A stretch of 64,000 nucleotides of DNA from Tritrichomonas musculus (Eukaryota > Parabasalia > Tritrichomonadida > Tritrichomonadidae), in contig JAPFFF010000007.1 of NCBI GenBank assembly GCA_039105265.1, positions 3,782,001-3,846,000 of the forward strand, read 5' to 3'. A program made the translations under genes and the position numbers. Position 1 is the stretch's first letter. Each line of letters starts with the position of its first letter. Under the pieces are notes generated by a model, which worked only from the letters and a program-made list of their open reading frames with translations, was not told the origin of the DNA and did no database searches. Of the stretch, positions 1-7,365 are shown one piece after another.

Positions 1-1761
1 TCATTTTCATTCAGAACTGTTGACTGTCATGATCAGCCCGCACCGTTTACAGCAGGTCAATACTCACAAATCAGTTTAACTCATCCTGATCATTTCATAA
101 GTGATGTTGACAAAGGATTTCTGACATTTCATGTCAAACTAGATTTACAGTTGAATACCGATCTTGATAAATTGCGAACCATTGAAGACCCTCAACACTT
201 CTACAAACTGTTTGTCGGCTTCAAATCATCAAATCAGTTGTTCGATCGTTTAGAGATTCTACATAATAATGTCAATGTCGGATATCAACAGAATGAATGT
301 GTTCGTGAAGGTTTCTTATATTCTGCACTTAAACCAGAAACAGAAAAGAAAAGACGTAGATTCGTTCATTCTTTATGGGAAAATGTAAGTCAATATTCAC
401 AAACAATGGCAGGAACGTATGTAAATCTGATGAATTTCAAAGAGAACGGAAGAGCACAAGTTGAATTTGATTTAAACCTTCCGTTTGATGACTTACTAGC
501 ATTACAGGCATTTGATCTGTTCCCTAACGGAATCATCGGTGATTTATCAATTCGTTTTCAAGTCAGCCCCGGTGGTCTTGTTTGGGCTGTTATTGATCCT
601 TATGTAGTTGCTGAAACAAAAGCATTTCTCGAAGATGATGAATCTGTTTCTGCTGAATCATTAGATAAACTTCGTGATTTAAAGGTTCGCGGTAAACTTA
701 AACGTCAATTCACACAAATCGGTAATGAAGCAACCATTCCTTCCGTGTTTGATCAAACACTTACAATCAAATATCAAAGAATACATGCCGGTAATCCTGT
801 TGCGGAAGATGAAACACCAAAAGAAGTTGTATTTCATTACACAACTGATGATTATGAGAAGTTTCATGTGAAAGAGTCTGATGTTAATAAAGGAACGTTT
901 GCAGAAATGATTGCATCGGCAAATCCCGATGCTCCGTTAGCTCCGGGGGATGTTGTTAAAATCTTAGAAACAAAACATAAAGACATTGAATATTCAAACG
1001 GTGTTGCAACATTGACCTGCAATCAAATGACAATCACTCTTTGCAAATCAAACATGCAGGGCTACGGTGTTTGTGAAGCAACACGTCAAGGAATTGAAAA
1101 CATTTTACGTGAAGGTTTAATCATTCCTTCACAGAAGGTTGATTATCATGCATTTCCGATTGCTGCCGCCGCAAACGGAATCAAATCAACATTGAACATA
1201 CCTTTGATTAACGTTACAACGATATCGGTTCTGTTTCCAAAGCATCATAATGATTTGACTGTATTTGAAAACCCTGTTTATCAAAACTGTTATTTGAACA
1301 TAGGCGGTAAGAACTTCCCTGACGAGAACGTAGATACCATCGGTGCAAGATTCTTTGAAAATCAATTGACTGCAGGTGATTTAGACGCAATTACACTTCA
1401 ATGTACAAAGGAATTTGAAGATTCATTTACTATGCCAAAGAACGACTCACGAGGTAATCGATACAAAAACACTTTGTCGGATGCAACATCATTTGTATTC
1501 AATATTCAAACTGAAAGATCATCTGCAGGTTATTGTTATGATGGTTTAGACGGAGGTTTTGGTAATGTTCAAATTCAAATCAACGGTCAACCAATTCACA
1601 CAGGTGTGAACGATACATATTATAATGTAAATGAAGAAGGTACAGTTCATCCACCCCCCTGTCAGTTATGTTTGTGCCGTGATACATACTTTAAATTATC
1701 TCTCGAAGGTTTAGAATACGTTGATGATGAAACGCCAAAAGGTTCGCAAGCTAATGAATAA
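1..1761 (+). CDS. mcp: major capsid protein of Polinton A (5' end outside window)
   Basis: This encodes the presumed double jelly-roll major capsid protein. The reading frame is open from the first base of the window, so the gene begins upstream. It matches the complete 647-residue copies at 4675 and 16607 over its whole length. Shared blocks include FKSSNQLFDRLEILHNN, AFDLFPNGIIGDLSIRFQV and, near the end, LDGGFGNVQIQ and LEGLEYVDDE. The central stretch (roughly 700-1000) differs most between copies, as expected for a surface-exposed capsid loop or tower. The capsid assignment rests on size, copy-to-copy conservation and position beside the integrase and the amphipathic protein. I did not compare structures. 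Confidence 0.8.
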   Translation, partial: SFSFRTVDCHDQPAPFTAGQYSQISLTHPDHFISDVDKGFLTFHVKLDLQLNTDLDKLRTIEDPQHFYKLFVGFKSSNQLFDRLEILHNNVNVGYQQNECVREGFLYSALKPETEKKRRRFVHSLWENVSQYSQTMAGTYVNLMNFKENGRAQVEFDLNLPFDDLLALQAFDLFPNGIIGDLSIRFQVSPGGLVWAVIDPYVVAETKAFLEDDESVSAESLDKLRDLKVRGKLKRQFTQIGNEATIPSVFDQTLTIKYQRIHAGNPVAEDETPKEVVFHYTTDDYEKFHVKESDVNKGTFAEMIASANPDAPLAPGDVVKILETKHKDIEYSNGVATLTCNQMTITLCKSNMQGYGVCEATRQGIENILREGLIIPSQKVDYHAFPIAAAANGIKSTLNIPLINVTTISVLFPKHHNDLTVFENPVYQNCYLNIGGKNFPDENVDTIGARFFENQLTAGDLDAITLQCTKEFEDSFTMPKNDSRGNRYKNTLSDATSFVFNIQTERSSAGYCYDGLDGGFGNVQIQINGQPIHTGVNDTYYNVNEEGTVHPPPCQLCLCRDTYFKLSLEGLEYVDDETPKGSQANE

Positions 1762-1770
1762 ATAAACTGA

Positions 1771-1857
1771 TTTCGATTGAAGGTTAAAATTACCCCTTTC
1801 TATAGCTCTTTTTATTTTTGTGATTCTTTGACTGTTTCCGTTCACGGGCGGCATTTG
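1771..1857 (+). repeat. solo copy of the A-specific spacer repeat
   Basis: The segment starts with gattgaaggttaaaa, runs through a pyrimidine-rich stretch ending ctttttatttttg, and continues with gtgattctttgactgtttcc and a GC-rich cacgggcggcattt. A near copy lies at 52498-52590. It sits between capsid and integrase genes, exactly where B and C carry an HNH endonuclease gene. Confidence 0.8.
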
Positions 1858-1862
1858 AAGGC

Positions 1863-1872
1863 TTTATTTTTG
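1863..1872 (+). promoter_or_regulatory. TTTATTTTTG start-proximal motif
   Basis: The motif ends 8 bases before the integrase ATG at 1881. The same ten bases sit 5-8 bases before several other starts in A and B, so it is probably a core promoter with a very short leader. Its role is inferred from position only. Confidence 0.55.
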
Positions 1873-1880
1873 CGATCAAA

Positions 1881-2601
1881 ATGAATGAATACATCGAAGA
1901 CATAGCGAGTGCACGCAGCTACAAAGAATCAATTAATTATCCTTTCAAATCTAAATACAAGTACATCAAAGACACAAACATTAAAACTGAGCCCTATATT
2001 AAGGATTTCCGATTGAAAACAGTAAAGAAACTATCAAAACCTGACTTCTCATTTGAGCCTCATTGTTGGGAAATGGATATAATGTTTGCATTAAACAAAG
2101 CTTATCTCGTCCTAATCAATGTAAACACGAAATACTTAATTGTTGAACCGATTGCTGACAGAACTGAGTTAACTATAATCAAAGTAATTGATAAACTAGT
2201 CAATAAAAGGAATATCAGAATCGAAACAATTAAATGTGATGGTGAACAGGCTTTTATATCAAATGCATTCAAAAGTTATTGCAACGGAGACGAAAGATAC
2301 CAATCAAACAAACCGTCAATTAAATTCAAAGCCCCAAACAAAATAAAGTTAATCATTGATGATTCACCTTTCACGAATGCACATAAATGTGTTGATGCAG
2401 TAATCAGAACTTTACGAAACGCCTTCGGTCAATCACAACAACGAATGACAAATAATGTATTGATACAACAAACGGTTAAATGGTACAATAACACACCTCA
2501 TTCATCTCTTCGCTTATTGAATCCTTTATACACATCATTTGATGAAGAAACTGATGAATACCTTGACAAACGGCAATCAAAATACATTTATCTTACACCT
2601 C
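1881..2601 (+). pseudogene. int: Polinton A integrase, first part, interrupted by Polinton B
   Basis: This is the first two thirds of a retroviral-like (rve family) integrase gene. It carries a short N-terminal region (SINYPFKSKYKYIKD), the first strand of the catalytic core around EMDIMFALNKAYLVLINVN and the second acidic site in KCDGEQAF. The region NAHKCVDAVIRTLRNAFG supplies the third acidic position. It closely matches the B copy at 7366. Polinton B entered the gene here and the remainder lies at 46627-47021. The frame runs on briefly into the inserted repeat, and that tail is not part of the gene. Confidence 0.88.
2596..2601 (+). repeat. target site duplication of Polinton B, left copy
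   Basis: The six bases cacctc precede the terminal repeat of B and recur directly after its other end at 46621-46626. Six-base duplications are typical of Polinton integrases. Confidence 0.93.
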
Positions 2602-2709
2602 AGAGAGATAGGGTGGGCTTTTGGGCAGGGGATATAAAGTTTAAGTTGACGGTCGCCACTTTGAATTTACATCTTTGAATTTATATTTAATTTTTTTATT
2701 TTGATTGAA

Positions 2710-3120
2710 ATGAGTAAGTTGTATTACATTTACGATTATTCTTTTGATATACCACGAATGCCAGAACCTGAAATGATGCCCAATGATGTTAAACGATTAA
2801 GATATTATCGTGAATATACATTTAATAAACGATATTATTTTGTGAGTGAACGTGAAAGGATGATATATAGATATTACATACCTGAGGAATACCATCCAAG
2901 ACCAGGTGAAAGAAGTTGGGACAAGATATATCCAGAACATCCAAATGGTTTTGTTAAAGAAGTATACCACAAAACAAATAACAAATCAAAGTGTTTTGGA
3001 ATGATTCCTGATAGTGATAGTAAAAAACGAGTATCGTTGACATTGAATGAACAGAATTTAAAGCAATTGATAAAACAAAACACATACACTAATGAATATG
3101 AAGAAGAAGAAGATTTATAA
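2710..3120 (+). CDS. terminal-repeat protein of Polinton B, left copy (136 aa)
   Basis: This protein of unknown function is encoded wholly inside the terminal repeat, so B carries two copies, both pointing inward (the other is 46102-46512). It starts MSKLYYIYDYSFDIP, is rich in Tyr, Arg and Pro in the first half (NDVKRLRYYREYTF, REMIYRYY-like), and ends in an acidic run EYEEEEDL. I use the ATG at 2710; the frame is open slightly upstream without another ATG. In C the gene at the equivalent place (12822) also ends in a long acidic tail but shows no clear sequence match. The identical copies and an intact frame support a real gene. Confidence 0.7.
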   Translation: MSKLYYIYDYSFDIPRMPEPEMMPNDVKRLRYYREYTFNKRYYFVSERERMIYRYYIPEEYHPRPGERSWDKIYPEHPNGFVKEVYHKTNNKSKCFGMIPDSDSKKRVSLTLNEQNLKQLIKQNTYTNEYEEEEDL

Positions 3121-3423
3121 ATGAATTGTTTTATTAATGTTTTATTTTTGTGCAGGGGATAAAAAATGACCCCCTCGTCATAGGGTTTACAGACCCCAAA
3201 CCTCAGCGCCATGACTCAAAAAATCGCCACTTTTTCAAAATTAGCCCCTCATTTCATTCAAAAATCGGGTAGACACTTTTGAATCGTCATCTTTGAATCT
3301 TCATCTTTGAACTTGTTTAGTAGTATATATCAGTCGGTTTCCGTCGAGCTAAAGCCCGCCGTCAACACGACTAATGAACAAAAATAATATGAACTCATTT
3401 AATGATTACCATCAATTGATGTT
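3121..3423. other. non-coding inner part of the B terminal repeat
   Basis: This spacer is GC-richer than its surroundings. It holds a run of c-rich words (gaccccctcgtcat), two closely spaced copies of a catctttgaa word (3285-3315), and cggtttccgtcgagctaaag near 3340. The reverse frame open across part of it (from 3212) is preserved only because the repeat copies are nearly identical. I see no convincing gene here. Confidence 0.6.
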
Positions 3424-3651
3424 TCATTTATTAGACAATTCATTTAATTCATTCTCAAGTTGATGAACTTTATTTTTGAGGCTGTTGATGTCTTCGATAA
3501 GAGACTCACGAACGGCGAGACCATCAGACCCCAACATTCCTGATTTGATATTGTTGAGACATTGTTTGTAATCATAACACTTTTCTTTTAATCCTCGTTT
3601 GATTCGTTTTAGTTCTGGTATTTCTTTCTTGTATTCTGTTAGTTCACTCAT
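3424..3651 (-). CDS. small coiled-coil protein (75 aa)
   Basis: The product is a short, highly charged protein, helical throughout by composition, with a heptad-like C-terminal half (INSLKNKVHQLENELNELSN). It matches the 76-residue C protein at 15386-15616, including the motif LIEDINSLK, so it is a conserved Polinton gene of unknown role. It is transcribed away from the 77-residue gene at 3666 with only 14 bases between starts, which implies a shared promoter. Its 3' end lies inside the left terminal repeat, so the last codons are duplicated at the other end of B. Confidence 0.75.
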   Translation of the reverse strand: MSELTEYKKEIPELKRIKRGLKEKCYDYKQCLNNIKSGMLGSDGLAVRESLIEDINSLKNKVHQLENELNELSNK

Positions 3652-3665
3652 TTAATAACAATTAA

Positions 3666-3899
3666 ATGTCTGCTATTAATCAAATGAGAACCATTCATGA
3701 TGATAAACACAAAAACTATTTTGATAGATTACAATTAACGATGCAAAAGAAGAGAACAAAAATAAACTCAGCTCCGACAGTGAAATGTTATAATGAAAAA
3801 GGAAATATATTTCATGAACCTCCACCAAAAACGACTAAATCATTAAATCATCATGATTCACTTAATCATTCGGTGGTTGTCAGGAGCAACAACATTTAA
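3666..3899 (+). CDS. small conserved basic protein (77 aa)
   Basis: This is a hydrophilic, basic, probably disordered protein of unknown function. It matches the C gene at 15632 in order and sequence: NQMRTIHDDKHKNYFDR against NQLRTLHDENHQNHFDR, then KERTKIN or KKRTKIN, and a closing NHSVV or NHSVI segment. The conserved RTKIN core in two elements of very different base composition argues that it is real. It overlaps the convergent gene 3858-4334 by 42 bases at the 3' end. It could be a small virion or DNA-associated protein, but nothing in the sequence proves this. Confidence 0.72.
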   Translation: MSAINQMRTIHDDKHKNYFDRLQLTMQKKRTKINSAPTVKCYNEKGNIFHEPPPKTTKSLNHHDSLNHSVVVRSNNI

Positions 3900-4334
3900 A
3901 ATGTATTCATTAATGACTTTTGATTGTTGGTCAACAACATTTGAAAGCTTATTGATATGTTCTTCAAGTATTTTATTTTTGTTGTTCAATTGATTGATTT
4001 GTTCAGTGAATTCATTCAATGATTCCTTTATCAATGATATATCAGCCTTGATGTTGTCGTTTTCAAGTGTTTTAGTGATTGTGTTCCCAACTTTCTTCAA
4101 ATAAATGTCGCCACCACATCGTTTACCGTCTGTACAATTACGTTTAGTGATTTTGTATTCATTACCGTCATTAGTGATGATTTTATAAATCTTGTTCAAA
4201 TAGTTAGTAGTTTGTGATTTCATTTGCTCGATATTCTTTTGATAGAACAAATTGAACTCTTCAACTGATTTAAACACTTTTGATTCATTAATGTTTTCGT
4301 TTATTACTTTAAGTTCATTGATGTTATCATTCAT
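3858..4334 (-). CDS. conserved protein with C-terminal coiled coil (158 aa)
   Basis: The function is unknown. The N-terminal half has a compact conserved block (QTTNYLNKIYKIIT, then YKITKRNC and GGDIYLKKV) shared with the 131-residue C protein at 15867. A long helical coiled coil follows (KESLNEFTEQINQLNNKNKI, then more heptads). The two Cys residues near NCTDGKRCGG could bind metal or pair. It lies between the 77-residue gene and the amphipathic-peptide gene on the same strand as the latter, in a conserved gene cluster just upstream of the capsid gene. That placement suggests a structural or assembly role, by inference. Confidence 0.75.
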   Translation of the reverse strand: MNDNINELKVINENINESKVFKSVEEFNLFYQKNIEQMKSQTTNYLNKIYKIITNDGNEYKITKRNCTDGKRCGGDIYLKKVGNTITKTLENDNIKADISLIKESLNEFTEQINQLNNKNKILEEHINKLSNVVDQQSKVINEYILNVVAPDNHRMIK

Positions 4335-4370
4335 TTATATTCAATTTAAATCATTATTTTTCATTGTTTT

Positions 4371-4625
4371 TCATTTAACTTCATTCAGTATTGATTTACC
4401 AAATTTACCTACTTTGTCGACAGCATTTAATCCTGTATCAATTGCGTCAACTACTTGACCAACACCAGGAATGAATTGTGTGATTGGTTTGACTCTGTCC
4501 ATGATTTGCTTTCCAACATCAACAACTTTTGGAATTGCTTTAACTGCTTTCTGAGCGAATGATTTGACTTTACCGCCAATTGATTTAAATGCGTTCTTGA
4601 TTTTGTTGAATATACCGACACCCAT
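4371..4625 (-). CDS. small amphipathic, basic protein, candidate membrane-active virion component (84 aa)
   Basis: The product starts MGVGIFNKIKNAFKSIGG and continues with Lys-rich amphipathic segments (KSFAQKAVKAIPKVVD), then a Gly/Pro-containing turn (FIPGVGQVVDAI) and a second helix. The composition resembles lytic or membrane-remodelling peptides of non-enveloped viruses, such as the amphipathic part of adenovirus protein VI, and short basic core peptides. The C homologue at 16314 keeps length and pattern. It is divergent from the capsid gene, with 49 bases between starts. A role in capsid maturation, entry or membrane disruption is inferred from composition and position. Confidence 0.7.
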   Translation of the reverse strand: MGVGIFNKIKNAFKSIGGKVKSFAQKAVKAIPKVVDVGKQIMDRVKPITQFIPGVGQVVDAIDTGLNAVDKVGKFGKSILNEVK

Positions 4626-4674
4626 AATTTAATTGATGATAAAAGTGATTTATTTCCTTTTTATTCAATCATAA

Positions 4675-6618
4675 ATGTTATATAGAAACGAGAGAGCTCA
4701 TAATCTTCGCACTGAAACAGGAAACGTTCTTCATGCATTTGAAGAGATGAGAAACATGATTAATGTCAATGACGGTACACGTTCATTTTCATTTAGAACT
4801 GTTGACTGTCATGACCAACCAGCTCCGTTTACAGCTGGTCAATATTCGCAAATCAGTTTAACACATCCTGACCACTTCGTAAGTGATATTGATAAAGGTT
4901 TCTTAACATTTCATGTTAAATTAGATTTATCATTGAATACAGATATGAGTAAATTAAATGAAATCAATGACCCCAACAACTTGTACAAACTGTTTGTCGG
5001 TTTCAAATCATCAAACCAGTTGTTTGACAGGTTAGAGATTCTTCATAATAATGTCAATGTCGGATACCAACAGAATGAATGCATTCGTGAAGGCTTCTTG
5101 TATTCTTCAGTTAAACCAGAAGCCGAGAAGAAACGCCGCAGATTCGTTCATTCATTGTGGGAAAACATTAGCAACTATTCACAGACACATGCAGGAGTTT
5201 ATGTTAACTTGAATTCATTTAAGAACACTGGAAGAAGTGAAGTCGAATTTGATTTGAATGTTCCTTTTGATGATTTGCTCGCATTACAAGCATTTGATTT
5301 ATTCCCTAATGGAATCATTGGTGATTTATCAATTCGTTTTCAAGTCAGTCCAGCTGGTCTTGTTTGGGCAGTATTAGACCCTTACACAGTTGCTGAAGCA
5401 AAAGTATTTCTTGAAGACAATGATTCAATATCGATGGAAGAATTAAACAGACTAAAGGAAATCAAGGCACGAGGACACCTCAAACATCAATTCACACAAA
5501 TCGGTAATCAAGCTGTGATTCCAGGACCTGGAGACAATCCAGACCCACCATCACCTGAACCAACACCAACGAAATATCAATTGAAGTATGAAGTTAGAGA
5601 ACAATACGTATCTGCATCTGGAGGTGATTTCGATGAACTGATTGAAAATTGTTCATTAATATTTAGCTTTACTGATGATGAATTTACTGAACTTGGAATT
5701 GAAAAGACTGATGATAATAAAGCAATTTGTCAAGCCCATTATACCAAAGAACATGGTAAATTACCTCAACCATCACATGCAGGTCATGTTTACGTTAACT
5801 TTGTATCTAAAACTGAAGCCAACAAGTTGATGAGCGCTCATTATTCAAAACAAACAGCGACATTAACTGTTAATCGAATGACAATCATGGCTTGTAAATC
5901 TAATATGCAAGGCTTTGGTGTTTGTGAAGCTACAAGACAAGGAATTGAAGACATTTTAAGACAAGGTTTAATCATTCCTTCACAAAAAGTTGATTATCAT
6001 GCTTTCCCAATCGCTCCAGCAGCAAACGGAATCAAGTCAACATTGAATATCCCATTAATCAATGCAACTAATTTATCAATCATGTTTCCAAAGCATCATA
6101 ATGATTTAACTGTCTTTGAAAACCCAGTTTATCAAAATTGTTTCTTGAATATTGGTGGAAAGAACTTCCCAGACGAAAACGTTTCAACCATTGGTGCACG
6201 ATTCTTTGAGAATCAATTAACGGCTGGTGATTTAGATGCAATCACTCTTTCATGCACAAAGGAATTTGAAGATTCGATGACAATGCCAAAGAATGACGCG
6301 AATGGTAAACGATACAACAACACAATCAGTGATGCAACATCATTTGTTTTCAACATTCAAACTGAACGAGCGAGTGCAGGGTATACATTCGACGGACTTG
6401 ATGGGGGATTTGGAAACGTGCAAATACAAGTCAATGGAATGCCTATCTATACTGGAGATGATGACACATATTTCAATGTTGTTGAACCAAACGGAACAAT
6501 TGTCAGACCTCCTCCCGTTCAACTTTGGATAACTAGAGATTCTTATTTCAAACTATCATTGGAAGGCTTGGAATATGTTGATGACGAATCACCACAAGGA
6601 AGCCAAGCAAATGAATAA
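4675..6618 (+). CDS. mcp: major capsid protein of Polinton B (647 aa)
   Basis: This is the presumed double jelly-roll hexon-like protein that would form the Polinton particle. The N-terminal part (residues about 40-85) carries SFSFRTVDCHDQPAPF and SLTHPDHFVSDIDKGF. The first jelly roll appears to run to about residue 250, with FDDLLALQAFDLFPNGIIGD. A Pro-rich variable insert (PGDNPDPPSPEP) and a variable domain follow at about residues 280-390. The second jelly roll carries KFGVCEAT-like and FENPVYQNCFLNIGGK motifs. The length equals the C copy exactly. The start is the ATG after ttcaatcata. Conservation is strongest in the framework and weakest in the presumed surface region. Confidence 0.82.
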   Translation: MLYRNERAHNLRTETGNVLHAFEEMRNMINVNDGTRSFSFRTVDCHDQPAPFTAGQYSQISLTHPDHFVSDIDKGFLTFHVKLDLSLNTDMSKLNEINDPNNLYKLFVGFKSSNQLFDRLEILHNNVNVGYQQNECIREGFLYSSVKPEAEKKRRRFVHSLWENISNYSQTHAGVYVNLNSFKNTGRSEVEFDLNVPFDDLLALQAFDLFPNGIIGDLSIRFQVSPAGLVWAVLDPYTVAEAKVFLEDNDSISMEELNRLKEIKARGHLKHQFTQIGNQAVIPGPGDNPDPPSPEPTPTKYQLKYEVREQYVSASGGDFDELIENCSLIFSFTDDEFTELGIEKTDDNKAICQAHYTKEHGKLPQPSHAGHVYVNFVSKTEANKLMSAHYSKQTATLTVNRMTIMACKSNMQGFGVCEATRQGIEDILRQGLIIPSQKVDYHAFPIAPAANGIKSTLNIPLINATNLSIMFPKHHNDLTVFENPVYQNCFLNIGGKNFPDENVSTIGARFFENQLTAGDLDAITLSCTKEFEDSMTMPKNDANGKRYNNTISDATSFVFNIQTERASAGYTFDGLDGGFGNVQIQVNGMPIYTGDDDTYFNVVEPNGTIVRPPPVQLWITRDSYFKLSLEGLEYVDDESPQGSQANE

Positions 6619-6660
6619 AAATAATGATTTAATTTAATGATTAAGTTTTTAAATTGATTT

Positions 6661-6670
6661 TTTATTTTTG
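6661..6670 (+). promoter_or_regulatory. TTTATTTTTG start-proximal motif
   Basis: It ends 8 bases before the HNH gene start at 6679. The following tttcataaatg contains a TCATA that would fit the parabasalid initiator pattern, which is a weak hint only. Confidence 0.55.
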
Positions 6671-6678
6671 TTTCATAA

Positions 6679-7287
6679 ATGACCGAACAAGCAGCTGAGT
6701 TTGTACAATTAAAAGACTTTGATGATTATGAAATATTATCTGTTTATCCTTTCACAATCAGACGAAAAGACAATCATCATGAAGTTAGTGAATCATATGT
6801 AAATGGATATTTAAGAGTTCCATTAAATCGAAAATCTTATAAGAAACATATTCTAATTGGTAAACAATTCATTCCAAATGATGACCCAGAACACAAAACA
6901 CAAATCGACCATATAAATCATCAAAGAGATGATAATCATTTATCAAATCTTCGTTGGGTTTCTCAAGCTGAGAATCTAAGCAATAAATCATCGTTTAAGA
7001 AAGCTCAATATGAATTCGTTGATGATATACCTGATGATGCATTAATGATTGATTTTTATGAAACACGAACTGAGCGACATGAATTTGAAGAACATAAATA
7101 TTATTATTATCATGATGAATCAAATGAAGATATCTTTTATTCTAAACTTACAGATAATTTATACAAGATATTACACATTAATATAGCAAAATCAGGAGCT
7201 AAAAATATTTGTGCACGAACAACTAACAATAAATATATAACAATATCTATAAATCGATTCAAGTTTCAACATAATTTGATTGAATAA
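6679..7287 (+). CDS. HNH homing-type endonuclease (202 aa)
   Basis: The N-terminal 65 residues (FDDYEILSVYPFTIRRK, then GYLRVPLN) resemble the NUMOD-type module of phage and giant-virus HNH endonucleases. The HNH_3-type core follows as KTQIDHINHQRDDNHLSNLR and WVSQAENLSNKSS. The Asp-His and downstream Asn-His pattern is the expected metal-binding nuclease centre. The C-terminal 90 residues are less conserved and probably bind DNA. The gene sits between capsid and integrase genes, as in C. In A the homologue is far away beside the polymerase, so it behaves as a gene that moves independently. It may be a free-standing homing endonuclease or have been recruited by the element. Confidence 0.85.
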   Translation: MTEQAAEFVQLKDFDDYEILSVYPFTIRRKDNHHEVSESYVNGYLRVPLNRKSYKKHILIGKQFIPNDDPEHKTQIDHINHQRDDNHLSNLRWVSQAENLSNKSSFKKAQYEFVDDIPDDALMIDFYETRTERHEFEEHKYYYYHDESNEDIFYSKLTDNLYKILHINIAKSGAKNICARTTNNKYITISINRFKFQHNLIE

Positions 7288-7301
7288 ATGATTAAATAAT
7301 C

Positions 7302-7337
7302 ATTTTGCTTTGCAAAAGGGAACAGAGTTCCTTCATA
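7302..7337. repeat. double-hairpin mini-element
   Basis: Two adjacent palindromes: ttttgctttgcaaaa, then ggaac-aga-gttcc, followed by ttcat. The same plan appears in the ATPase and polymerase genes of A and the polymerase gene of B. Here it lies in the spacer between the HNH and integrase genes. Confidence 0.7.
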
Positions 7338-7347
7338 AATTAATATC

Positions 7348-7357
7348 TTTATTTTTG
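7348..7357 (+). promoter_or_regulatory. TTTATTTTTG start-proximal motif
   Basis: It ends 8 bases before the integrase ATG at 7366, the same spacing as for the A integrase and the B HNH gene. Confidence 0.55.
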
Positions 7358-7365
7358 CGATTCAA

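Larger units (their letters stand above)
1..2601 (+). mobile_element. Polinton A, left part
   Basis: This is the part of the oldest Polinton that lies left of the Polinton B insertion. It holds most of the capsid gene and the first part of the integrase gene. Its own left terminal repeat lies before the window. It belongs with 46627-62070 because the integrase gene stops at a 6-bp cacctc and resumes after the same six bases at 46621. A is the host of two younger insertions, so it is older than B and B'. It is broken: two insertions are visible. Confidence 0.9.
2602..3495 (+). repeat. Polinton B left terminal inverted repeat
   Basis: About 894 bp, matching 45727-46620 in inverted orientation (position i pairs with 49222 minus i). 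It contains a whole 136-codon gene, a GC-richer spacer, and the last roughly 24 codons of the coiled-coil gene at 3424-3651. The match ends around 3495, inside that gene. Copies of a catctttgaa word lie near the outer end and again around 3285-3315. Confidence 0.93.

Noticed and set aside
2874-3212. 112-codon reverse open frame, repeated at 46010 and 62343
   Set aside because: It overlaps the terminal-repeat gene on the other strand and is preserved only because the repeats are nearly identical; the composition is that of an antisense shadow.
6293-6532. 79-codon frame inside the capsid gene
   Set aside because: An out-of-frame shadow within a strongly conserved capsid gene, not shared by the A or C copies.
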